Part shown: positions 1 to 8,357 of the stretch, piece after piece
Position numbering within the stretch: the stretch's first letter is position 1
Layout of the letters: each line of letters starts with the position of its first letter
DNA from: Monoraphidium neglectum
Taxonomy: Eukaryota; Chlorophyta; Chlorophyceae; Sphaeropleales; Selenastraceae
NCBI RefSeq assembly: GCF_000611645.1
Contig: NW_014011588.1
Span: 1-10,762 of the forward strand
Reading direction: 5' to 3'
DNA length: 10,762 nucleotides
Made by a program: the position numbers and the translations under genes
The notes under the pieces: model-generated
The model's database searches: none
What the model was told of the DNA's origin: nothing
The model's input: the letters and a program-made list of their open reading frames with translations, nothing else

Positions 1-229
1 TTGGCGCGGAGGGAAGGGGGCAGCCTAGGCTGCAGACCGCGCGCCCCGCGAGCGCCCCCGCCCTGCCGGCGCGACGCCGCCCCCGCGCCGCACCCCGCCG
101 GCGCCGCGGCAGATGAGCCTATTCCGCGCGCGCCGCTCCCGCTTCGCCACCCGCGACCCCGCGCGGGTGCGCCATGCCAGCCGGGCCGCGCCGCAACGCA
201 CACGGCTCCCCACGTGTTTCTTCTGACAG
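1..229 (+). other. Probable intron, 3' end at TTCTGACAG
   Basis: No helicase motif is recognisable here. In HrpB the sequence just before [11 protein letters not shown] should resemble GYR-R-ES, and it is not present in any + frame close to base 229. The CAG at 227-229 is a good 3' splice site. The open frame through this stretch is best explained by high GC lowering stop-codon frequency. Confidence 0.6.
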
Positions 230-3200
230 GTCAGCTCTGCAACCAGGGTGGAGGTTGTGACGGAGGGCATCCTGCTGCGGCGCCTGCAGGGGGACCCCTC
301 ACTGGAGGGCGTCGGTGCTGTGATCTTGGACGAGGTGGGACCTGCAGGCCGGCGGCGCCCCACCAGCTGCGTGTTTCCTTGCGCGTGTGGGCGGGCGGGG
401 GTTGCGCGCTGGGTCGACTGGGCCGCCAGCGTCGCCGTCGGCCGCCTGATCCCCGTAGCGGCCTGCGGCGATGCAGGGCGCACACAGGCCGCTACTGTTC
501 CGCCTTGTACCAAACAACAACAGCAGCCCGCAGCTCGCTCGGCGGGGCGCGCCTGAGCTCGCGCCCACACCACTCTGCGCCGCGGCCGCCTCCCACACTC
601 CTCTTCCCTCACGTCCATCACCCCTTGCCCTTCCTTCTTCACTCGAACCCCTCGCAGTTCCACGAGCGCAACCTCGACGCTGACCTGGCGCTGGCCCTCT
701 GCCTTGACGCCCAGCGCTGGACGCGACCAGACCTGCGGTGTGTGTGTGTGTAGGGGGGGTGGGCGATTGTGCTGTTGGTCACACGTAGGCGTGGCCTGGA
801 GAGCTGTGGAGATCAGCGCGTGGAGCATTGACAATTGCAGGGAATGGCGGAGATGGAGTCCTTGACGTACATCAACAACTGACTCACACAGTCACGCGCG
901 CATGCACATACACAAACCCACGCATGTCCCACGCGTCATCCAAACGCATGCATTCGCGGATCCACACACCCACATACATACATGTGCGCGCACACAAAAG
1001 CACACACACACGCGCGCGTACACACACGCACTCACATACCTGCATACAAGTACTGCATGCACTCCGCCCACATGTACATGCACACACAATCACACATAAA
1101 CTCCAGGCTGCTGGTGATGTCAGCCACCCTGGGCGGCGGCCTGGCGGAGGGCGTCCAGGAGCTGATGACATCATGCCAGGAGGAGGGGGCCGCGGCCGCC
1201 CCAGATAGCGGTGACAGGCGCCAGGTGCAGCGGGGCGGCTGCATGGAGGGGCCGTGTGAGTTACAGGAGACAGAGGGCGACCGGGACTGCCGAAAGCTGG
1301 GCGACGCTGGTTTTGACGCGGATGGATTTGCAGCTGTGCACCGCTGCGTGCTTGAGCACCTCACGGCAAGGGGTGCGACGCCGCGCCACGCTCCCCCGCC
1401 AACCCCACAATGCCAGACCGTCCCCGTCGTCGTCAGCGAGGGGCGCAGCTTCCCGGTCACTACCGTGTACCTCGGGGCGCCAGGTGAGGCACCAGAATCA
1501 AGACTACGTGGCCGCCGGTTGCTTTTGGGATGTTCAGGCGATGGTGCACGCAGCTACCTTCCTCGGGCTGCTGGCCCCCACCCCTTCCCACCCAGCTGCA
1601 CGTGACCGCCCCAGCCGCGCCCTCCTGCAAACGTGGACGCAGTGCGCCGGGACGGCGGGCGGCTGGCACGCGCGGTGGCGGACGCCATTCTCGGGGCGCT
1701 GGATCACGACGCAGGAGATGTCTTGGTGGGTGGCCCCCCGCCTTCCGCCCCTTCAGATCCCCCTCCACAAACTTGACCTTTCCCTTGTTGCACGTTCATG
1801 TTTGCAACTGGTGCGTACTATCAGCGCTGGCTTGTTTGAGACTGGCTGAAGAGGTTCAGCTGGTTTGGTGCATCGGGGCCACCCTGAGCCAGCTGGTGTG
1901 GACCCACCCCTTCAACAATTTCTGCACTTCACTCCCTGTCAAATGCGCAGGCGTTCCTGCCTGGCGTGGCCGAGATCCGCCAGGCGCAGCAGCTCCTGCG
2001 GGAGGAGGCGCCGCGCGGCGTCAGGGTCCTGCCGCTGCACGGCAACCTGGCGCCAGAGCAGCAGGATGAGGCCATCAGGTGCGATCTGTGATCCGTAATC
2101 CGTGATCTGTGATCTGTGGTGCTGTTCAAGTCGTGATTTGTGCAGGCGTTGAGGGTTTCGGAAGTGCTGGGGGGCGGCAACAGTGGGTGGTATTTGCTGG
2201 TGAGGCCAGAAGGCAGGGCCGCCAGGCCGTCAAGCCCATGCGTGGTAGGCTCGGGTCCATGGGTGACAGGCTAGGGAAGGCAAGCAGAAGTTGGTTGAGT
2301 GGCAGAGGAGGGGCTGCAGAACAACTGAGGTCCGTGTCAGCAAAGTGTGTGGGGGGTGAGATGTGAGGGCAGAGCGGGGTGCAGTGTCGAGGGCTGTCAG
2401 GGAGGAGAAGGCGCTGGGGGCAAGCGTGCCCAGTTCAGCAGAGGAGTGGATGAGACACAAGACTCCAGCGCGCCATCGTGTGCGCCCTCCCCCCCTGCCG
2501 CAACCCGCCGCAGGCCAAGCCCCTCTGGCGCGCGCCGCGTCGTGCTCGCGACCCCCATTGCAGAGTCCAGGTGGGTCATCAATCACGCGGGCCAGGGCCC
2601 GGGCCCAAGCGGGACCGCGGCCGCTTGTCACACCGTGGTTCTGGCGACAGCCGGGCTGCGCTCTTCGGCCTGCAAACCTCATCCCATTGCCGCCATTGGC
2701 TTGGTGTATGAGTGCCCGTCTAGGCGCCCTTTCTGTTTTGCAAGTCGGGCAACAGCTGCACGCTGTCGTCCCGGCTCGTATCTGCTGCATGCTCCGCCGC
2801 CCCTCCCTGCCCCGCCACGGCGGCCCGCAGTATCACGATTGACGGCGTGAGGGTGGTGGTGGACTCGGGCCTCCGCCGCGCCCCCGTGTTCGACGAGGGT
2901 TCCGGTTTCAGCCGCCTGCGGACCGAGCGCGTCAGCGTCGCGTCGGCAGACCAGCGGCGCGGCCGCGCGGGGCGCACGGGGCCGGGTGAGCGGCGCGGGG
3001 CGGGGGCGCGGGCGGGGAGCGGCTCTCTTCGGGGCTCTGGACGGCGAAGCGGTCGCTGTGCTGAGTAGGAAGCGGCGGCGCTGTGTCAGCAGTGAGCGCA
3101 TGAAAGCGGCCTGCTCCATCCTTCGTGTAGCGCTACGCAGCAATATCTCCTACCCCTTCACCAAGCGTCACACATTCCCTGCGCGTGCATCCCACAAACA

Positions 3201-6093
3201 ACCTCATGGCTCACAACCTGGGACCCTCAAACCTCCAGGCGTCTGCTACCGCCTGTGGGACCCCAGCGACGACCTGGATGAGTCAACCGCGCCGGAGATT
3301 GCAGACGCCGACCTGGCGCCGCTCGCCCTCGAGCTCGCCGCCTGGGGCGACCCCGCGGGTGACTCCCTGCCGTGGCTGGAGGCGCCGGACCCGGGTCGCA
3401 TGGAAGTCGCCCGGCAGCTGCTGCGGGACCTGGGGGCGGTTGACGAGAAGGGGGCCGTGACGGAGGGGGGGCGGCGGATGGCGGCGCTCGGGCTGCACCC
3501 CCGATTTGCTCACCTGGTGCTCAGGTGCGTCGGTTGCGATCGTGCATCGAGGTACTTCACCGCGCGGCGCGCTCTTGGGTCTGTGGCTGTGAATGCTGCC
3601 TCACAACAAGGGTTGTGAGGCTTCTGGGGAACAGGCTTATACTTTGTTCCAGCCGTGCGGAGCTGAGAGATCAATTCTGAGTGTCGTAGACGACTGTGCA
3701 CGCTCATTCCTTGAGTCCACTCCCGCTGCTGCCCCCGCCATCATGGCGACTTTCCCCCTTTCACCGGGGATTTGAGTTTTGGGGCAGGGTTTCAGGGGCC
3801 AACACTTATATTGGCGGACCCTAAACCCCAATCAAAACCCTGTCACAGTCCAGCGATTCGACGACCGCCCTGCTCACACACTTTACAGGTCCCGAGACCT
3901 GGGCTGTGAGGAACTGGGGTGCATTGTGGCGTCGCTGCTGAGCGAAAGAGACATCCTGCGCGGCAGCGGAACCGGCGGCGGCGGCGGCGGTCCCCAGTCT
4001 GCAGACATTGCGCTCCGGCTGTCCGCGCTTGCAGGAGACGGTGAGGGTGGCGCCTTCTGTATTGCTGACTGCACCGCCGACTGTATTGTGTCACAAATAC
4101 ACACTTTCCGCAATCCCTGGCGACTTTGGCGTGATGGCTGCAGTAACCGGCAGTACAAGCACTTGCTCCACCCCTTGTATGTTTCCGGGCACATGCAACC
4201 GCCGCGCAGGCCCTATCATCGTCGACCGCGCCGGCGCTCAGCGAGTCCTGCAGGGCGCGCGGCAGCTGCTGCGGCAGCTGCGCGCCGCGGCGGCCTCCAC
4301 GGCGGCCGCGGCCGACAGCGACAGCGACCCCGCCGGCGGCGACGCGGACGGCGACGGCGGCGGCGAAGGCGAGGACGAGGGGGAGGATGAGGGAGAGTGG
4401 TCGGCGTCTGAGGAACAGGCGCGGCCGCAGCCCGCCGGCGCAGACCCCAAGGATCCGATCGCCACCGGCGCCGGCGGGGTCGGGATCGGGGCGCGCGCGT
4501 TCTCAGAGGCGTGGCAGGACCAAGCGTTAAGGAGGGGGCTGGTGGGGGCGCTGGTGGCGCTCGCCTACCCAGACAGGATTGCGCAGCGGCGGGACGCCGG
4601 GTCCAGCGGGGGGCGCGCCACCTTTGTGCTCAGCTCAGGTGGGGGCCGGCCGTCCGGCCATGTACCAAGCCGACGAGCGCTGGGGCATGGGAAAGGGGCC
4701 GTGCTTGGCGGCACCCTTTGCAGCACGCGCGCTTGTCGAGTCGGCGTTGACCGGTCAATGCAGGCGCGACCCGAACGGAGCGGGGCGGGGTCCTCCCGGA
4801 TTCCTGCTCGTGCTGTTCTCTTGCGCCTGCATTGTTGCGTGGGCGCCGACTGGGCACCGACGCCGAGCAAGGGCTGTGTTCCCGTGGTGCCTCCCCTTCC
4901 AAATCACTCGCACACACCTGCACAGACCCCTGAATTGCCCTTTTCTGCTGCCCTGCTTCCTGGCTGAAGCCTCGTCCCCAAACATCCACACACACCCTGC
5001 CGCAAGGGACTCCCTTCGCAACAACTGCAAGCATTTCGCTGATTCACTCCCAGTCGCGCGCCGACAAGCCGACAAACACTCATCCTGAACCCCAGGCCGC
5101 CCCGTGCGCCTCCTGGACCCCGGCGACCCCCTGAAGGACGCCCAATACATCGCGGTCGCGGAGCTCTCCGGCGGCCGCGACGGCCGCAACGACGCCGCGC
5201 GGCTCGGCGCGGCGCTGACGCTGTCGGCCATCAAGACGCACTTGGCATCCGAAATCCGAGAGGAGGTGGCCGTGTTCTGGGCGCCGGCCAGCAAGGTGCG
5301 CACGCACGAGTGAGAGGCGCCAAGCTCCTCGCTCTTTGTGGCCGGACGGATTCACACCTAGTGTTTGCTTGCGAGCGTCCGGGCTCGGTCCCGCCCGGCC
5401 GTGGGCCTGCGCCCTGTTGCTGCCTCCGCAGCGCGCTGCTGTCAAAGGGAGTTCCGACTCGAATCAGTCACCGCAGTTGCTGCGGCTCCTGCAGTCTCAC
5501 TCGCTGTGTGCTGCTGACTGGCGCTTGTGCGTCCCACCCACACCCACAACCACCACTCCACCACTCAAAATCCTTCACCCCCCAGGTCGTGCTGGCGCGC
5601 CGCCAGTCGCGGCTGGGCAGCCTGGTGCTGTCAGAGGCCCCTGCAGAGGTGGGGGATGACAGGGCGCTGCCGGTGCTGTTCAAGGTGAGTTTGACCATGG
5701 ACCCCACCAGCTTACCTTGTAATACAACGCCATTGGCCACCCCATTTGTGATTGGTCACACACCAATTCGAGCTAGGCATGCATTCAGTTGCTTGTGCAA
5801 GCTGTTGACAGGCGGGGGTCACTGTCGGGCATCAATAGGGCGGCCGAAACCGCAGCGGCACCCTTCAATGCGCGGTTTTGGTTGCCGACTTGGGACACAC
5901 CATATTTTTTGACCAACTGAGAGGCAGCATCGTGTATGGTGCATTTTTTGGATTTTAACCTCGAGGCACGTATGCACGTGTGTGCACACGCCTGCGTGTT
6001 TTTATGTGTGCGTGGGGGCGTGCGCAGTTGTGCCTAGCATGCTTGCGCCCATGCCAGCAATCGTGGACTCATGCCATCCTCCCAAAGCATGCG

Positions 6094-6134
<41 letters not shown>

Positions 6135-8109
6135 GGTGCCTCCCCGCCCGCAGGCCCTCCAGGACGGGGGCTGGGCCTCCCTGCCCATCCCGCCCGCCGT
6201 CGAGGCGTGGCGCCACCGCGCCGCCTGGCTGCGCGCCGCTGAGGTGGCGGCCCTCGGCGCCAGCGCGCTGCCAGACCTGTCCGAGGGGGCGCTGCTCGGC
6301 TCCCTGCACGCGTGGCTGGCACCGTACGCGGCCGGCGTCAGGGGGCGGGCGGCGCTGTCGAAGCTCGACTGGGGCGCCGTCATCAGGGGGCTGGTGGGCT
6401 TTTGATGACGCCGCATGCACGCAGTTATACGGGCAGCTGCGTGCCGATGGGTTGACGGCCCCAGGTCGGGCTTGCTGGGGAGTTGCTGCTGCGGCAGCGA
6501 TGCCGCGCTGCCGATCCGCGCTGCCGATCCATGTGAATGGACGCACCAGAGGCGCCACCACCTGATCCCCCAAACTCCATCCCATTCAAAGCACGATCGT
6601 TGCTTGTGTGCACGTCCGCACTCTCACCCAATTGAGGCCACCCCAATGCCTTACGTCCCGCTCACCCTGCAGATGACGTGGGAGCAGCAGCAGCGCGTGG
6701 AGGCGGACGCACCCAGCCATGTGACGCTGCCCACGGGGTCGCGTGTGCCCATCGAGTACGGCTCCAGGTCGCAGCCCACCGCACGGGCCCGCCTGCAGGT
6801 GCGGCCGGGCCGCGAGCCGCGGCAGCGGGTACGCCTGCGGGCGCCACGCCGCAATCGCCGCGTCCCTGCAGTGCGTCTTGCCTCTCTCTGGGCTCTGGGT
6901 TGAAGGGCGGCCGCAACCTGCCTGCCGCAACGCTGACGTTTCCCAAAACCAGAGGGGGACCTTGGATGCACCTGCGGCCGGCTCAGCACTGGGACCGCCT
7001 CTCAGCTTTGTTCCGCACCCCACTGCTGGGTGCTTCAGGATGGGGGCACACAGGGAAGACCGGCGCGCCACCCCAAACCCCGTTCTTCCCCCTCCCCGTG
7101 TGTTGCGTCAGGAGTGCTTTGGTCTTGTGGACACGCCCCGGCTGGGCGGCCTCGCGCGGGTCCCGCTGCTGCTAGAGCTGCTGTCCCCGGCCCAGCGGCC
7201 GCTGCAGGTGAGTCAGCGAGACCGCCGTCCCGACTGCCTGTTCCAAGCGGCGGCGTCGCGGACACGCCTACCCTCGACCTGCATCGCTCGGGCTGTATGT
7301 TTTGGTGATCGCGTGCGGCGTGCATGCAAGACACGCCGTTGTTTCGAAGCCCTGTCCTTGACCCCAACAGCCCCCCCTCTGACGAGGGTACGGACGCCCT
7401 TGCTTGGTTGCATCACTCACCCACCCGCTGTCACCAGGTGACTGCTGACCTGGCGTCGTTCTGGGCAACCTCTTACTCAGATGTCAGGAAGGACATGGCT
7501 GGAAGGTGAGCAGCGGTTTAGGGGGAAGGGGAAAGGAGAGTGCAAAGGTGCTGCAACCTGTGTCTCTGCAATGGCCTCGTCAACTTCATTATTGAAGATC
7601 GCTACGCTTGGGCTCACATGTACTTGTGCCGCTCAAGCTACGGCACAGCTCACCTCACCCTCGCTCTACCACAACCACCACCACCCCGCCTCACAGGTAC
7701 CCTAAGCACGTCTGGCCTGTGGACCCGCTCAACGCGGAGGCAACGCGTCTCACAAAGAAGGTGGGGACTGCGGCGGGATGCCGCAGGTGGCGCTCGCCCT
7801 GTCAGGGGAGTTTGGGACCCCCGCTGTCTGCCGCTGCGAGGCGACCCTCATGCTGGTGGCGGGCCCAAGTGACTGCCCCCTGATCTGAATAGGTTGCTGC
7901 TGGGTTGCGCGGTGCGAGTCTGGGGGTCTTTTGGCCGCAGGCCCCTCTTTCATCTGTCCCCCACCACCCGCGGCCGTCGCTCCTGGACACGCGGCGCACA
8001 GGCTCAGGCGATGCAGCAGGCGCAGCAGCCAGCAGGGGGCGGAGGGGCCTCCAGCGGCAGCAACAGCAGCAGCGGCGGCGGCGGCCAGGGCAAGAAGAAG
8101 CGGAGATGA
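230..8109 (+). CDS. hrpB: HrpB-type DEAH/DEFH-box ATP-dependent RNA helicase, 18 exons, 5' partial
   Basis: Superfamily 2 RNA helicase of the bacterial HrpB family; it should unwind or remodel RNA using ATP, but its substrate is unknown. Exons: 230-334, 658-737, 1107-1483, 1643-1725, 1951-2078, 2514-2570, 2831-2985, 3239-3524, 3889-4040, 4210-4638, 5096-5295, 5586-5684, 6154-6393, 6673-6798, 7112-7207, 7438-7505, 7697-7760, 8002-8109. Joined length is 2853 nt, 950 residues, and the phase matches at all 17 junctions. Numbering from the first visible residue: VVTEGIL at 9-15, motif II DEFH at 34-37 (HrpB has DEFH where other families have DEAH), MSATL at 66-70, FLPG at 217-220, motif V at 270-276, motif [13 protein letters not shown] at 318-328. 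An HA2-like region and a full HrpB-specific C-terminus follow, ending near [11 protein letters not shown] at 894-904. Motif I lies left of the window. Bacterial HrpB is roughly 800 residues; this protein is longer through insertions. Plastid location is possible but unproven. Confidence 0.9.
335..657 (+). other. Helicase intron inside motif II (DE/FH)
   Basis: The donor is GTGGGA and the acceptor is CTCGCAG, phase 0. The intron separates the catalytic Asp-Glu from Phe-His of the DEFH motif. It is GC-rich with a C-rich 3' third (about 590-655), a plausible polypyrimidine tract. Nothing else was seen in it. Confidence 0.85.
738..1106 (+). other. Helicase intron starting with (GT)7 and carrying a CA-rich tract
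   Basis: The donor lies inside a (GT)7 run at 738-751. The 3' half (about 885-1095) is an interrupted CACA/CGCG simple-sequence tract ending at CTCCAG. Phase 2 joins CG to G, giving Arg before LLVMSATL. The position of the splice within the GT run is fixed only by that phase. Confidence 0.85.
885..1095. repeat. Interrupted CA-rich simple-sequence tract
   Basis: About 200 bases dominated by CACA, CGCG and CATA steps, with short pure CACACACAC runs near 1003-1011. It lies wholly within a helicase intron. It is complementary in composition to the GT run at the start of the same intron. Confidence 0.85.
2079..2513 (+). other. Helicase intron with a 7-mer tandem array near its donor
   Basis: The donor GTGCGA joins to the acceptor CGCCGCAG in phase 2, giving Arg. 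The first 40 bases hold five copies of a GATCTGT-like heptamer (2083-2117). The rest is GC-rich single-copy sequence with no coding similarity that I recognise. Confidence 0.85.
2083..2117. repeat. Five-copy imperfect heptamer tandem repeat
   Basis: The units are GATCTGT, GATCCGT, AATCCGT, GATCTGT, GATCTGT, contiguous and starting four bases after the splice donor at 2079-2080. The array looks like a young minisatellite because the copies differ by only one or two bases. Confidence 0.9.
3525..3888 (+). other. Helicase intron carrying a nested inverted repeat
   Basis: The donor is GTGCGT and the acceptor is TTTACAG, phase 2. Local base composition is less GC-rich than the exons. The 3' part holds the hairpin at 3776-3838. 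No coding motif was seen. Confidence 0.85.
3776..3838. repeat. Nested inverted repeat, about 21 bp of stem
   Basis: Pairing from outside in: GTTTTG (3776-3781) with CAAAAC (3833-3838); GGGTTT (3787-3792) with AAACCC (3823-3828); AGGG (3794-3797) with CCCT (3819-3822); GCCAA (3798-3802) with TTGGC (3811-3815). The loop is CACTTATA. Small bulges separate the stems. It may be an intronic RNA structure or the remnant of a foldback element. Confidence 0.75.
4639..5095 (+). other. Helicase intron, 457 bases
   Basis: The donor is GTGGGG and the acceptor is CCCCAG, phase 1, restoring Gly in SSGRPVRL. The last 200 bases are C/A-rich with few G, a plausible 3' splice region. No other structure was seen. 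Confidence 0.85.
5685..6153 (+). other. Helicase intron with GU-rich block and (CA)n
   Basis: The donor GTGAGT is a strong match and the acceptor is CCCGCAG, phase 0. A GT/TG-rich block at about 5967-6026 is followed by a pure CA repeat at 6103-6132, some 20 bases before the acceptor. An AT-rich patch with T runs is at 5903-5957. Confidence 0.87.
6103..6132. repeat. (CA)n microsatellite
   Basis: About 15 uninterrupted dinucleotide units preceded by a CGCGCG run. It lies in an intron close to the 3' splice site and is likely to vary in length among strains. Confidence 0.95.
6799..7111 (+). other. Helicase intron, 313 bases
   Basis: The donor is GTGCGG and the acceptor is GTTGCGTCAG, phase 0, joining ARLQ to ECFGLVDTP. 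The 3' end has a clear pyrimidine-rich stretch (about 7078-7098). No other structure was seen. Confidence 0.85.
8002..8109 (+). other. Low-complexity last exon of the helicase, ending in KKKRR
   Basis: The exon adds a Gln/Ala run, then Gly/Ser runs, then KKKRR and TGA. It was chosen because the acceptor at 8001 (GCGCACAG) is in phase with the donor at 7761 and gives a short tail. Two other ends are possible: no splicing, with a stop at 7883, or the acceptor at 7940 (TTGGCCGCAG), giving a different frame that runs to a stop at 8267. Conserved HrpB sequence ends before this exon, so homology does not decide among them. The TGTAA at 8150-8154 favours the chosen stop over 8267. Confidence 0.55.
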
Positions 8110-8149
8110 AGGCCTGGCTTCCTTTGTGCCTGCCTGGCTTTGACTGCCG

Positions 8150-8154
8150 TGTAA
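8150..8154 (+). terminator. TGTAA polyadenylation signal of the helicase gene
   Basis: TGTAA 41 bases after the helicase stop. This pentamer is the usual poly(A) signal in chlorophycean algae, with cleavage typically some 10-20 bases downstream. The assignment is by motif and position only. Confidence 0.7.
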
Positions 8155-8194
8155 AGTCATGCTGGCTCGTGCGGCAAGGGCATCAACTTGTTGC

Positions 8195-8199
8195 TTACA
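8195..8199 (-). terminator. TGTAA polyadenylation signal of the Obg GTPase gene
   Basis: The + strand reads TTACA, which is TGTAA on the - strand. It lies about 160 bases after the GTPase stop at 8358. The spacing suits an algal 3' UTR. The assignment is by motif and position only. Confidence 0.65.
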
Positions 8200-8357
8200 C
8201 ACAATGGGTCCACTCTGATGTGCGTGCGCGAAGGCACGACAAGGCCGCCATCAGCAGCAGCCTCTGACATACACGAGGGGCGGCAGGGCGCCCCCCATGC
8301 GTGAGGCGCGCAGCGCAAGAGATTAAGATCATCAGGATGCCATGAGGTGATGCCAGA

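Larger units (their letters stand above)
230..2985 (+). other. HrpB helicase core segment (exons 1-7 of the visible gene)
   Basis: These seven exons encode the end of RecA-like domain 1 and all of domain 2. The DEFH motif is split by the intron at 335-657, between DE and FHER. The SATL motif opens the third exon. The FLPGVAEI and [10 protein letters not shown] signatures are in the exon at 1951-2078. Motif V (ATPIAES) is in the 57-nt exon at 2514-2570, and the arginine-rich motif VI ([10 protein letters not shown]) ends the exon at 2831-2985. The arginine finger and ATP-contacting glutamines are intact. The unusual points are the Pro in motif V, where Asn is usual in DEAH helicases, and about 100 residues between SATL and the VPVVVSEGR block, where bacterial HrpB has only about a dozen. 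Confidence 0.88.
3239..4638 (+). other. HA2/ratchet-like segment with acidic insertion (exons 8-10)
   Basis: The exon at 3239-3524 begins with VCYRLWDP and holds [33 protein letters not shown] and [16 protein letters not shown]. This is the standard post-core order in HrpA/HrpB helicases, a winged-helix then helical-bundle arrangement. The exon at 3889-4040 has LLSERDIL and a short Gly run. The exon at 4210-4638 ends with [15 protein letters not shown], an HrpB hallmark. Between them lies a low-complexity stretch of Ala, Asp, Glu and Gly at about 4290-4450 (for example [17 protein letters not shown]) that bacterial HrpB lacks. It keeps the frame, so it is probably a disordered surface loop, not an unspliced intron. 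Confidence 0.8.
5096..7760 (+). other. HrpB-specific C-terminal region (exons 11-17)
   Basis: This region separates HrpB from HrpA and from eukaryotic DHX helicases. In order: [20 protein letters not shown] (exon 5096-5295), [16 protein letters not shown] (5586-5684), [20 protein letters not shown] and AALSKLDW (6154-6393), [20 protein letters not shown] (6673-6798), [13 protein letters not shown] with [16 protein letters not shown] (7112-7207), [20 protein letters not shown] (7438-7505), and [10 protein letters not shown] (7697-7760). The [30 protein letters not shown] chain is the classical end of HrpB. It is complete and in order, so the gene looks functional. Its biochemical role is not known. 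Confidence 0.9.
8110..8357. other. Convergent intergenic region with both 3' UTRs
   Basis: This 248-base gap separates the helicase stop on + and the Obg stop on -. It contains a TGTAA on each strand (8150-8154 on +, 8195-8199 on -). No coding potential or RNA gene was seen. Confidence 0.8.

Noticed and set aside
25..834. Long open frame (269 codons) on the - strand
   Set aside because: It overlaps helicase exons antisense, has an Arg/Ala-rich composition typical of GC-rich shadow frames, and has no recognisable motif.
885..1095. CA-rich tract as a CRISPR array
   Set aside because: There is no fixed repeat length and no unique spacers; it is an interrupted dinucleotide repeat in a eukaryotic intron.
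884..1174. Cys/Val-rich frame on the - strand over the CA tract
   Set aside because: It is simple-sequence translation of GT/GC repeats with no domain.
2230..2850. Overlapping + and - frames of 150-190 codons
   Set aside because: Only 57 bases here (2514-2570) match HrpB; the rest is intron. Frame continuity comes from high GC.
7761..8001. Reading through the last helicase donor as coding to 7883
   Set aside because: Possible, but the acceptor at 8001 is in phase, the GTG donor matches all others, and TGTAA lies close to the later stop. Kept as an alternative in the exon entry.
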